Part shown: positions 15,663 through 23,720 of the stretch, in pieces
Position numbering within the stretch: position 1 is the first letter of the stretch
Layout of the letters: the number at the start of each line of letters is the position of its first letter
Source of the DNA: JAIYDJ01 sp031398695
Lineage (GTDB): Bacteria; Pseudomonadota; Alphaproteobacteria; Rhodobacterales; Rhodobacteraceae
Length of the DNA: 48,748 nucleotides
Assembly: GCA_031398695.1 (NCBI GenBank)
Contig: JANNNU010000225.1
Span: 1-48,748 of the forward strand
Direction: 5' to 3'
The notes under the pieces: model-generated
What the model was told of the DNA's origin: nothing
What the model saw: the letters and a program-made list of their open reading frames with translations, nothing else
The model's database searches: none
Made by a program: the position numbers and the translations under genes

Positions 15663-16135
15663 ACCGCCCGTGCCAGCAAGCGCAACGCCTGCGCGACCGA
15701 GGCCTGCCGCACCTGCGCCCGGCCGATCGCGCCAAACTCGACCGTCTCGACGACCGTCGCCGCATCGCGCGCTGCCAGCCCGAAGCAGACGCGTCCCTCC
15801 GGCTTGAACTCCGACCCGCCGGGCCCGGCAATACCGGTGACCGCCACCGCCACATCCGCCCCGGACCGCGCCAGCGCGCCGTCAGCCATTTCGCGGGCCA
15901 CCGCTTCGGACACAGCGCCGACCGCGTCCAGCGTTGCCTGCGCCTCCCCCAGCATCGCCAACTTGGCCGCATTGGAATAGGTGACATACCCCCTGTCGAA
16001 CACATCCGACGACCCGGCAACATCGGTCAGCGCCGCCGCGATCATGCCCCCGGTGCAGCTTTCGGCCGTGACGATGCGCATCCCGGCGGCCCGCGCGGCG
16101 GCCAGCAGATCGGAGGGGGACACCAGGCTGCTCAT
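15650..16135 (-). CDS. CinA C-terminal family protein (NMN amidohydrolase PncC-like)
   Basis: The 161-residue protein consists only of the CinA C-terminal domain, with TAESCTGGMIAAALT near the start and VTGIAGPGGSEFKPEGRVCF in the middle, the active-site motifs of nicotinamide-nucleotide amidohydrolases. These deamidate NMN to NaMN in pyridine nucleotide recycling. It is last in the operon ispDF-pgpA-cinA and overlaps pgpA by ATGA. The enzymatic role is by family. Confidence 0.92.
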   Translation of the reverse strand: MSSLVSPSDLLAAARAAGMRIVTAESCTGGMIAAALTDVAGSSDVFDRGYVTYSNAAKLAMLGEAQATLDAVGAVSEAVAREMADGALARSGADVAVAVTGIAGPGGSEFKPEGRVCFGLAARDAATVVETVEFGAIGRAQVRQASVAQALRLLARAVQRP

Positions 16136-16608
16136 AGAAAGATCCCGTGCGCCACGCCCGCGGCTACGATCACCCCAAGACCCGCCGCAAGGCCCGCGAG
16201 CAGGTCATCGAGCATCACCCCCGCCGCATCGTTGCGCCGGTCTGCCCAGCCGATGACCCACGGCTTCCAGATGTCGAACAGCCGGAACAGCACGAAAGCA
16301 GCCAGCCATCCTGGATAAGGAAAGCTGTCGATCCCCATGTTCCAGAACGCAAAAGACGGAAAACAAAGCGCGAGCCACTGCCCCGCCACCTCGTCAATCA
16401 CCACTTCGGCGGGATCGTCGCCCGGGGCCAAGCTGGCGCAGGCCCAGAACCCCAACGCCGTCACCGCCACCAAGGCCAGCGCCAATAGCGGAAAGCCGCC
16501 CAACGCGTGCAATCCCAATCCCACCGCCACTGCCGCGGCCGAAGCCCAGGTGCCTGGTGCTGGCCGCAGATGGCCGATTCCGACCACGGTCAGAACCGCA
16601 CGCCTCAT
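16132..16608 (-). CDS. pgpA: phosphatidylglycerophosphatase A
   Basis: The 158-residue inner-membrane enzyme removes phosphate from phosphatidylglycerophosphate to give phosphatidylglycerol. Family motifs are VGIGHLRPAPGTWASAAA near the start, EVVIDEVAGQWLAL, FVLFRLFDIWKPW and GVMLDDLLAGL. The start ATG at 16608 overlaps the ispDF stop and gives the usual length; a longer reading frame extends back into ispDF and was not used. The stop overlaps the cinA-type gene. Confidence 0.94.
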   Translation of the reverse strand: MRRAVLTVVGIGHLRPAPGTWASAAAVAVGLGLHALGGFPLLALALVAVTALGFWACASLAPGDDPAEVVIDEVAGQWLALCFPSFAFWNMGIDSFPYPGWLAAFVLFRLFDIWKPWVIGWADRRNDAAGVMLDDLLAGLAAGLGVIVAAGVAHGIFL

Positions 16609-17723
16609 GCCCGCACCAAGGTTGCCGTCGCCATCGCCGCTATCCCTTCCTCGCGCCCGGTGAAGCCAAGCCGTTCCGATGTGGTCGCCTTGACGCTGAC
16701 CCGGTCCGGCGCGATCCCCATGATCGCAGCCAGCGCCGCCTGCATCGCCAGGGCGTGCGGTCCGATCTTGGGGCGCTCGCAGATCAGGGTCACATCGCAG
16801 TTGGCCAAGGCAAATCCCCGCGCCGCCACCAGCCCCATCGCGTGGCGCAGGAAGATGTGGCTTGCCGCGCCTTTCCATTGCGGGTCGCTTGGCGGAAAGT
16901 GCCGGCCGATGTCACCCTCGGCCAGGGCGCCATAGATGGCGTCCGTCAAGGCGTGCATGCCGACGTCTGCATCCGAATGGCCCAGCAGACCGTGCCCATG
17001 CGGCACCGCGACACCGCACAGCCAGACCTGATCTCCGGTGCAGAAGGCATGCACGTCAAAGCCGTTTCCCATCCTGACGTCCATGCCGCGCCCCCGCAAG
17101 ATCGCCTCGGCGCGCGCGAAATCGGCGGGCCAGGTCAGTTTCAGGTTGTCCTCGTCCCCTTCGACGATGGCCACCGGCAGTCCAGCACCGCGCGCCACCG
17201 CCACGTCATCGGTCGCATCCCCGACATGCGCGCGGTGCGCCGCCAGAATTGCATCGAAATGAAATCCCTGCGGCGTCTGCGCCCGAAACAGGCCTTCGCG
17301 GTCGCGCGTGCCGGTCACCACCCCGTCTGCCCCGCGCCACAGCGCATCGCTGACCGGCAGCGCCGGGGCTGCACCGGGGCTGGCGTCTAGCGCCGCCAGG
17401 ACGCGCCGGATCACGGCGGCGGGCACCAGCGGTCGCGCCCCGTCGTGGATCAGAACCCGGCTGACACCCGAACCCGCCAGCGCCTCGAGCGCCGCACGGA
17501 CCGACGCCGAACGCGTCGCGCCGCCATTCACCAGTTCGACCCCCAGCCCCGCCGCCCTGTCGCGATCGTCGGGATGGATCACCACCACGCGGCGAAATCC
17601 GTCGAAGGCCGACAGCGTGTGCGACACCACCGGAACCCCGGCGACGGCCTGCCATTGCTTGGGAACGTCACCCCCGGCCCGACTGCCCCGCCCGGCAGCA
17701 ACGATGATCACGGCAACGGACAT
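16605..17723 (-). CDS. ispDF: bifunctional IspD/IspF isoprenoid enzyme
   Basis: The 372-residue fusion performs the third and fifth steps of the MEP pathway: CDP-ME synthesis (IspD, residues 1 to about 213, motif AAGRGSRAGGDVPKQ) and cyclisation to ME-cPP (IspF, the rest, motifs GNGFDVHAF, HSDADVGMHALTDAI and DIGRHFPPSDPQWKGA). Such fusions are common in alphaproteobacteria. The ATG at 17723, with AAGGGGGA upstream, starts the canonical MSVAVIIVAAGRG; a longer start 13 codons upstream is unlikely. It is the first gene of a three-gene overlapping operon. Confidence 0.96.
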   Translation of the reverse strand: MSVAVIIVAAGRGSRAGGDVPKQWQAVAGVPVVSHTLSAFDGFRRVVVIHPDDRDRAAGLGVELVNGGATRSASVRAALEALAGSGVSRVLIHDGARPLVPAAVIRRVLAALDASPGAAPALPVSDALWRGADGVVTGTRDREGLFRAQTPQGFHFDAILAAHRAHVGDATDDVAVARGAGLPVAIVEGDEDNLKLTWPADFARAEAILRGRGMDVRMGNGFDVHAFCTGDQVWLCGVAVPHGHGLLGHSDADVGMHALTDAIYGALAEGDIGRHFPPSDPQWKGAASHIFLRHAMGLVAARGFALANCDVTLICERPKIGPHALAMQAALAAIMGIAPDRVSVKATTSERLGFTGREEGIAAMATATLVRA

Positions 17724-17797
17724 GGGTCCCCCTTGGTCGCGAAACCTGTCTAGAGCAGCCACGCCGCCATGACAATCTGGCTGCGAACCCGGATGAT

Positions 17798-17826
17798 TTG
17801 CCTATTTTCTGTGCTTTGCTTTATTT
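17798..17826 (+). promoter_or_regulatory. candidate promoter for the dusB-ntr operon
   Basis: TTGCCT (17798-17803) and TTATTT (17821-17826) are 17 bases apart in an AT-richer stretch about 60 bases before dusB. Both boxes are partial matches; other pairs can be drawn nearby. Confidence 0.3.
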
Positions 17827-17887
17827 GAGGGCAGAATTATGCCGCCGCACCTTTGTCATATCCGGCGACTAGCGTAAGTGAAAGGCG

Positions 17888-18889
17888 ATGAACAAGGAAA
17901 TCCGACCCATGGACCCACGGATCGGTCCCATTGCCCTGACGCCGCCGGTGCTGCTGGCGCCACTTGCCGGGATCACCGATCTGCCGTTCCGGCAGTTGGT
18001 GGCCCGGTTCGGTGCCGGGCTGGTGGTTTCGGAAATGGTCGCGAGCCAGGAGGTGGTGCAGGCCAAACCGCTGGCACGGGCGCGGGCCGAACTTGGCTTC
18101 GATCAGGCGCGCACGTCGGTGCAACTCGCCGGGCGCGAACCCGAATGGATGGCCGAGGCGGCGCGCTATGTCGCGGGGCAGGGGGCGCAGGTCATCGACA
18201 TTAACATGGGCTGCCCGGCAAAGCGCGTGACGACGGGCTATTCGGGGTCCGCCCTGATGCGCGATCTCGATCATGCCTTGCGCCTGATCGAGGCGGTGGT
18301 TGGGGCGGTGGACGTGCCGGTGACGCTCAAAACCCGTCTGGGCTGGGACGACGCGACACTAAATGCCGCCAGCCTGGCGCAACGCGCCGAAAGCGCCGGC
18401 ATCGCGATGATCACGATCCACGGCCGCACGCGCTGCCAGTTCTACAAGGGACGTGCCGACTGGGCCGCGATCCGCGCGGTGAAATCGGCGGTGCGCATTC
18501 CGGTGATCGCCAATGGCGACATCACCGATGCGGCGACGGCGCGCGAGGCGCTGGTATTGTCGGGTGCGGACGGTGTGATGATCGGGCGCGGGGCGCAGGG
18601 CGCGCCGTGGCGGCTGGCCGACATCGCGCACGCGCTGCATGGCACACCGGCGCCCCATATTCCGACCGGGGCAGCCCTGGCCGAGCTGGTGATTGAACAT
18701 CATGACGCGATGCTGGCGTTCTACGGGGTGGAGCTTGGCATCCGTGTCGCGCGCAAGCACATCGGCTGGTACCTGGACGTCGCCAGCCTGTCTGCACCCC
18801 GGGCGGGCCTGATGACCGCCGATCGCCCTGCGGACGTGCACGCACTGATTCGCCGCGCCTTCACCGAACCCGCGCAGGTGGCCGCATGA
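17888..18889 (+). CDS. dusB: tRNA dihydrouridine synthase (NifR3/DusB)
   Basis: The 333-residue FMN enzyme reduces uridines in the tRNA D-loop. Typical motifs are APLAGITDLPFRQL at the N-terminus, the catalytic Cys in NMGCPAKRV, KTRLGW, TIHGRTRCQFYKG and the phosphate-binding GADGVMIGRGAQGAPW. In Rhodobacter the gene was named nifR3 because it heads the ntrBC operon, as here. ntrB begins in the stop codon (ATGA). Confidence 0.95.
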   Translation: MNKEIRPMDPRIGPIALTPPVLLAPLAGITDLPFRQLVARFGAGLVVSEMVASQEVVQAKPLARARAELGFDQARTSVQLAGREPEWMAEAARYVAGQGAQVIDINMGCPAKRVTTGYSGSALMRDLDHALRLIEAVVGAVDVPVTLKTRLGWDDATLNAASLAQRAESAGIAMITIHGRTRCQFYKGRADWAAIRAVKSAVRIPVIANGDITDAATAREALVLSGADGVMIGRGAQGAPWRLADIAHALHGTPAPHIPTGAALAELVIEHHDAMLAFYGVELGIRVARKHIGWYLDVASLSAPRAGLMTADRPADVHALIRRAFTEPAQVAA

Positions 18890-19557
18890 CCTACCGGGCA
18901 CCCTATCCGGTGGCCGGCGTGATCTGGGCCTCGCTGCCGGTGCCCGCCATTCTGATCGACAAATCCGGTCAGATCATCGAGGCGAACCCGGCCGCCGAGA
19001 CCTTCCTGAACGCCTCCAGCCGCACCCTGCGCGGGCAACCCGCACTCGACCGCCTGTCGATCGACGCCCCGATGGACGAGGCGCTGGCCCGCGCCCGCGC
19101 CAACCAGTCGCCGCTGTTCATCAACGATGTCGACGTGACCACCGGCGAACGTCCCCCGGTGCAGTGCAACGTGCAGGTCGCCCCGATGCACGACAACGCC
19201 GACATCGTGATGCTGCTGATCAGCCCCCGCGACGTCGCCGACCGCATGGGGCGTGCGATGCAGGTGAAATCCGCCGCCAAGTCCGCGATCGGCATGGCCG
19301 AAATGCTGGCGCACGAGATCAAGAACCCGCTGGCCGGCATTTCGGGCGCGGCGCAGTTGATCTCGATGAACGCAGGCCCCGAGGACCGCGAGTTGACCGA
19401 CCTGATCGTCGAGGAAACCCGCCGTATCGTGAAACTGCTGGAGCAGGTCGAACAGTTCGGCAATCTGCGCCCGCCCGACCGGCGCGCGGTGAACATCCAT
19501 GACGCGCTGGACCGGGCGCGCGCAAATCTGCCCAGATCGGCTATGCCGCGCACATGA
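18886..19557 (+). CDS. NtrB N-terminal fragment (PAS and DHp)
   Basis: The 223-codon frame holds a PAS-like sensor (residues about 10-120: LPVPAILIDKSGQIIEANPAAETFL) and the dimerisation/phospho-acceptor helix pair with the H-box MLAHEIKNPLAGISGAAQLI. The last twelve residues, from RANLP on, are out of the normal frame. Without the ATPase domain it cannot phosphorylate itself. It starts in the dusB stop codon. Confidence 0.7.
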   Translation: MTYRAPYPVAGVIWASLPVPAILIDKSGQIIEANPAAETFLNASSRTLRGQPALDRLSIDAPMDEALARARANQSPLFINDVDVTTGERPPVQCNVQVAPMHDNADIVMLLISPRDVADRMGRAMQVKSAAKSAIGMAEMLAHEIKNPLAGISGAAQLISMNAGPEDRELTDLIVEETRRIVKLLEQVEQFGNLRPPDRRAVNIHDALDRARANLPRSAMPRT

Positions 19558-20000
19558 CCATCATCGAGGATTACGATCCGTCTTTGCCGCACACCTGGGC
19601 CGACCCCGACCAGTTGATGCAGGTGTTTTTGAACCTGATCAAGAATGCCGCGGAGGCCGCGGACCGGCGCGGCGGGACGATAAGATTGCATACGTTCTAC
19701 GACGTCTCGTTGCGGCTGCGCCGGCGCGACGGCACGGGCGGCGTGCTGCCGTTGCAGGTCGAGATCATCGACGACGGCCCGGGCCTGCCGCCCGACATTG
19801 CGGCAGAGGTGTTCGAGCCGTTCGTTTCGGGCCGCGAGAACGGCACCGGGCTTGGCCTCGCGCTGGTGTCCAAGATCATATCCGACCACGGCGGCTGGAT
19901 CGGGGTCGAATCCGTTCCGGGCCGCACCGTGTTTCGCCTGTCGCTGCCGCTGGCCCCGAAAGGGACCGGCCCCAAAGACCCCAAAAAGGAGTTGCGTTGA
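19554..20000 (+). CDS. NtrB C-terminal fragment (HATPase_c)
   Basis: The 148-codon frame starts MTIIEDYDPSLPHTWADPDQLMQVF and contains the N-box NLIKNAAEAAD, G1 DDGPGLP, the F-box FEPFVSGRENGTG and G2 LGLALVSKII. Its ATG lies in the stop of the first fragment (ATGA at 19554-19557), so a terminating ribosome could restart here and make the ATPase domain as a separate protein. Whether that occurs is unknown. Confidence 0.6.
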   Translation: MTIIEDYDPSLPHTWADPDQLMQVFLNLIKNAAEAADRRGGTIRLHTFYDVSLRLRRRDGTGGVLPLQVEIIDDGPGLPPDIAAEVFEPFVSGRENGTGLGLALVSKIISDHGGWIGVESVPGRTVFRLSLPLAPKGTGPKDPKKELR

Positions 20001-21367
20001 TGGATGGCACTGTTCTGGTCGCAGACGACGACCGCACGATCCGTACGGTGCTGACGCAAGCCCTGACCCGCGCCGGGTGCAAGGTGCATGCCACCTCGAG
20101 CCTGATGACGCTGATGCGCTGGGTCGAAGAGGGCAAGGGTGATCTGGTGATCTCGGACGTCATCATGCCCGACGGCAACGGGCTCGAGGCGCTACCGCGG
20201 ATCAGCCAGATGCGCCCCGGCCTGCCGGTGATCGTGATTTCGGCGCAAAACACCATCATGACCGCCATTCAGGCCGCAGATGCAGAGGCTTATGACTATC
20301 TGCCAAAGCCGTTCGATCTGCCCGACTTGATGAAACGCTCGGCCCGCGCGCTGGACATGAAGCGGCGGGCCCCGCGCGTGGTCAATCCGCCGCGCGAGGC
20401 GGGCGACGACCTGCCGCTGGTGGGGCGCACCACGTCGATGCAGGCGCTCTACCGGTTGGTCGCGCGGGTGATGAACACCGATCTCGCCGTTCTGATCACC
20501 GGTGAATCCGGCACCGGAAAATCGCTGATCGCCCGCGCGATCCACGATTTCTCCGACCGGCGCACCCAGCCGTTCGTGGTGGCGCAGGCCGGCGATCTTG
20601 CGGGGGTCGAGGGGATTTCCACCATCCTGTCGCGGGCCAAGGGCGGCAGCCTGGTGCTCGACGAGATTGCCGATTTCGACGAGGACGGTCAGGCGCGTCT
20701 GGTTCGGATGCTCGACATGCTGTCCGATCATGCGCCGCGCGTCATGGCCACCAGCCAGGCGGACCTTGCGCAGCGGATGGAGGCGGGTCGGTTCCGCAAG
20801 GACCTGTTCTACCGCATCGGCGGCGTGACGATCGCCGTGCCCGCCCTGCGCGAACGGGTCGAAGACATCCCGCTGTTGGCCGAGCATTTTCTGGCCCGGG
20901 GCGAGCGCGACATCGGCACGCTGCGCCGCCTGTCTACCGAGGCGCGCAACCTGCTGCGCAGCTATCCGTGGCCGGGCAACGTGCGGCAACTGGAAAACAC
21001 GCTCAAACGCTTGCTGGTCACCTCGTCCGAGCCGGAAATTACCAACGCCGAACTGGAAGCGGCTTTGGGCGGCACGACCGCCGCGATCCCCAGCCGGGGC
21101 GCGCCGGCCGAGGGCGAACGGCTGTCGGCTTCGGTGCGCCGGCATCTGAAACGCTACTTCGACCTGCACGAAGGTCAGTTGCCCCCCCCCGGCGTCTACG
21201 ACCGCATCCTGCGCGAGATGGAACTGCCGCTGATCGAGATCGCGCTGGACGCGACCGGCGGCAATCAGGCCAAATGCGCCGACCTGCTGGGGATCAATCG
21301 CAATACTTTGCGCAAGAAGATAACCGACCTCGATATAAGCGTGACTCGCCGCCGCAAACTGATGTAA
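20000..21367 (+). CDS. ntrC: nitrogen response regulator NtrC, GAFTGA-less type
   Basis: The 455-residue regulator has a receiver domain (phospho-acceptor Asp53 in SDVIMPDGNG), an AAA+ domain with Walker A GESGTGKS and Walker B LVLDEIAD, and a Fis-type helix-turn-helix (GNQAKCADLLGINRNTLRKKI). The AAA+ domain lacks the loop with the GAFTGA motif: FVVAQAGDLAGVEGISTIL runs directly into RAKGGSLVLDE. Rhodobacter capsulatus NtrC has the same lack and activates sigma-70 promoters. The ATG shares a base with the ntrB stop (TGATG) and has AAGGAG upstream. Confidence 0.95.
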   Translation: MDGTVLVADDDRTIRTVLTQALTRAGCKVHATSSLMTLMRWVEEGKGDLVISDVIMPDGNGLEALPRISQMRPGLPVIVISAQNTIMTAIQAADAEAYDYLPKPFDLPDLMKRSARALDMKRRAPRVVNPPREAGDDLPLVGRTTSMQALYRLVARVMNTDLAVLITGESGTGKSLIARAIHDFSDRRTQPFVVAQAGDLAGVEGISTILSRAKGGSLVLDEIADFDEDGQARLVRMLDMLSDHAPRVMATSQADLAQRMEAGRFRKDLFYRIGGVTIAVPALRERVEDIPLLAEHFLARGERDIGTLRRLSTEARNLLRSYPWPGNVRQLENTLKRLLVTSSEPEITNAELEAALGGTTAAIPSRGAPAEGERLSASVRRHLKRYFDLHEGQLPPPGVYDRILREMELPLIEIALDATGGNQAKCADLLGINRNTLRKKITDLDISVTRRRKLM

Positions 21368-21380
21368 AACCGCCACAGAA

Positions 21381-21397
21381 GGGCGCGGGCTGCGCCC
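21381..21397 (+). terminator. weak hairpin between ntrC and ntrY
   Basis: GGGCGC (21381-21386) and GCGCCC (21392-21397) can pair around GGGCT in the short gap. No U tract follows, so it may reduce rather than stop transcription into ntrY, or protect the upstream mRNA end. Confidence 0.3.
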
Positions 21398-21457
21398 CAC
21401 CAATACTAGATATGGCGGGCGGGGTTGGACCCCGGCCCAGGATTAGGGCAGGACACG

Positions 21458-23719
21458 GTGCTGGGCGCCACTCGCGGCAATAGTTGGCTTGTTCGCCTGT
21501 CGCGTTTGCGCCGGCAGCGCAGGGTGCAGACCGGCATGACGCTGGGCCTTGTGTTCCTGGGGCCGCTGCTGGCGGTCGGCACGTTTCTCGCGTTGGGCCC
21601 GTTCAACCAGGGGGCGTCATCGCCAGCCTTGCGGCTGATCCTGCTCGCCGATTTCGTCTATGTCCTTCTGGTCGCTTCGCTGGTCCTGATGCGCGTGCTG
21701 CGCATGGTGGCCGACCGGCGCAAGCAGTCGGCCGGATCGCGCCTGCATCTGCGCCTGACCGGGGTGTTCGGCATCGTCGCGCTGATCCCCACCGTTCTGG
21801 TCGCGGTGTTTGCCGTCCTGACCGTCAACGTCGGATTGGAAGGCTGGTTTTCCGACCGCGTACGGCAAGTGCTGGCGACCTCGCTGTCGGCCGCCGAGGC
21901 GTACGAGGCCGAACACCGCCGCAATCTGACCGAAGATGCCACGGCCCTGGCTCGCTATCTCGATGCCGCCAAGCAGCAGACCTTCTTTCTGGGCGATGGG
22001 GACGTGCGCCCCTTGCTGACGCAGGGTCAGGCCGCCATTCAGCGCGGGTTGCGCGAGGTCTATCTGATCAACGGCGTCGGCGAGTTGATGACGCGCGGTC
22101 GCAAGACCTATTACTTCGATTTCGAGCAGCCCACCGCCGCCGAGATCGCCCGTGCAAAGGCGGGCGAGGTCGTCGTGATCGAGGACTGGGCGAACAACGA
22201 ATTGCGCGCGCTGCTGCACCTCGAGGCGTTCACCGACCGCTATCTGTTCGTGTCGCGCACCGTCGACGGCTCGATCCTGTCGCTGTTGGACGAAACCCAG
22301 CAGACCGTGCTGCTGTATCAACAGCTGGAGGCCGAGCGCGGCCGCATCCTGTTCAACTTCGGCCTTCTCTACCTTGGCTTTGCTGTGATTCTGGTGCTTG
22401 CGGCGGTTTGGGGCGGGCTGTGGTTTGCCGAACGCCTGTCGCGACCGGTGGGTCGTCTCGCCGGAGCTGCGGCGCGGGTTGGGCAGGGCGATCTGGACGT
22501 GCAGGTGATCGAGGAAGAGGGCGATGACGAGATTGCCACGCTGGGCCGCGTGTTCAATCAGATGACCAAGCAACTGAAGGGCCAGCGCGAGGCGCTGATG
22601 GACAGTCATCGTCATACGGAAACGCGCCGGCGGCAATTCGACTCGGTGTTGTCGAACGTGACCGCGGGTGTCATCGGTCTGGATGCGGGCGGTCGGATCG
22701 ACTTTGTGAACCGCGCCGCGGCCCGGTTGCTGGACATCACCGACACGCTCGCCGACCGTCCGCTGATCGACGTGGTGCCCGAATTCGCCGATCTTTTTGA
22801 TCGCCTGCGCGACGGTGTCGGCCTCGCTGTGCAGGAAGAGGTCCGTCTGACCCGCCGAGGCAAACTGGAAAGCCTGCTGGTGCGGATGAGCGGTCGTCGC
22901 ACCGATGCGGGCCGTCTGGAAGGCTATGTCGTGGCCTTCGACGACGTGACCGACTTGGTGTCGGCACAGCGCATGGCGGCGTGGGGCGACGTGGCCCGCC
23001 GCATCGCGCACGAAATCAAGAATCCGCTGACGCCGATCGCATTGTCTGCCGAACGCATCAAGCGCAAGTTCCGCACGCAGGTTGCCGATGCCGACGAGCT
23101 GGAGCAACTGACCGACGTGATCGTGCGCCAGACCAGCGACTTGCGGCGCATCGTGGACGAGTTCTCCAAGTTCGCGCGGATGCCCGAGCCTGACCGGCGC
23201 GACACCGATCTGACTGCGCTGGTCCGCGCCGCCGTCATGCTGCAGGAAAATGGCCAACCGGGCGTGCGGTTCGCAAAGACCCTGCCGAACGCGCCGCTGA
23301 TGGTCGAGCTTGACGGGACGATGATCGGTCAGGCGTTGACGAACCTAATCAAGAACGCAGGCGAAGCCATTGAGGCAAAGCAAGAAAACATAGGTGCAGG
23401 TTATTGCCCCGAAATCCGCGTCTCACTGGCGCAGATGGAGTCAGAAGCGGTGATCAGCATCGCCGACAACGGCACCGGTCTGCCGCCCGACCGTGCACGC
23501 CTCTTCGAACCCTATGTGACGACGCGCGAAAAGGGCACCGGACTGGGACTGCCGATCGTCAAGAAGATCATCGAGGAACATGGCGGTACGTTGGTTCTGA
23601 CCGACGCACCGGTTTTTGAAGGCAATGCCCATGCCGGGGCGATGGCAGAGATCCGTCTGCCGCGCGCCACGCGCAAACGGGCATCCAGACATGTGGCCGC
23701 CGCTGGCCAAGGGGGATGA
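21458..23719 (+). CDS. ntrY: membrane-bound sensor histidine kinase NtrY
   Basis: The kinase of the NtrYX pair, about 753 residues, is linked to nitrogen and redox/respiratory control in alphaproteobacteria. Order: two N-terminal membrane segments (MTLGLVFLGPLLAVGTFLAL; LILLADFVYVLLVASLVLM) plus a third (TGVFGIVALIPTVLVAVFAVL), a periplasmic domain, a fourth segment (LLYLGFAVILVLAAVWGGLWF), HAMP, PAS, H-box RRIAHEIKNPLTPIALSAERIK, N-box NLIKNAGEAIEAK, and GTGLGLPIVKKI. The start is uncertain: GTG at 21458 with AGGA upstream is preferred; TTG at 21425 is possible, and the first ATG, at 21536, would cut the N-terminus. Confidence 0.92.
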   Translation: MLGATRGNSWLVRLSRLRRQRRVQTGMTLGLVFLGPLLAVGTFLALGPFNQGASSPALRLILLADFVYVLLVASLVLMRVLRMVADRRKQSAGSRLHLRLTGVFGIVALIPTVLVAVFAVLTVNVGLEGWFSDRVRQVLATSLSAAEAYEAEHRRNLTEDATALARYLDAAKQQTFFLGDGDVRPLLTQGQAAIQRGLREVYLINGVGELMTRGRKTYYFDFEQPTAAEIARAKAGEVVVIEDWANNELRALLHLEAFTDRYLFVSRTVDGSILSLLDETQQTVLLYQQLEAERGRILFNFGLLYLGFAVILVLAAVWGGLWFAERLSRPVGRLAGAAARVGQGDLDVQVIEEEGDDEIATLGRVFNQMTKQLKGQREALMDSHRHTETRRRQFDSVLSNVTAGVIGLDAGGRIDFVNRAAARLLDITDTLADRPLIDVVPEFADLFDRLRDGVGLAVQEEVRLTRRGKLESLLVRMSGRRTDAGRLEGYVVAFDDVTDLVSAQRMAAWGDVARRIAHEIKNPLTPIALSAERIKRKFRTQVADADELEQLTDVIVRQTSDLRRIVDEFSKFARMPEPDRRDTDLTALVRAAVMLQENGQPGVRFAKTLPNAPLMVELDGTMIGQALTNLIKNAGEAIEAKQENIGAGYCPEIRVSLAQMESEAVISIADNGTGLPPDRARLFEPYVTTREKGTGLGLPIVKKIIEEHGGTLVLTDAPVFEGNAHAGAMAEIRLPRATRKRASRHVAAAGQGG

Positions 23720-23720
23720 G

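Larger units (their letters stand above)
18886..20000 (+). pseudogene. ntrB: ntrB, nitrogen-sensing histidine kinase, split by a 2-base shift
   Basis: Taken together, two overlapping reading frames give a whole NtrB of about 370 residues: PAS, DHp with H-box, and HATPase. The frame changes at a GC run, 19516-19523, with four GC units. With three units the frame would read DRARKSAQIGYAAHMTIIEDYDP, which is what NtrB looks like across this point; with four it reads RANLPRSAMPRT and stops. This is either a real frameshift or an error in the assembly. Everything else (H-box, N-box, G-boxes) is intact, which favours a very recent change or an artefact. In the cell NtrB phosphorylates or dephosphorylates NtrC according to PII signals. 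Confidence 0.88.

Noticed and set aside
19516..19560. Programmed ribosomal frameshift in ntrB
   Set aside because: No slippery heptamer of the X XXY YYZ kind at the junction; the sequence is a plain GC run followed by AAATC.
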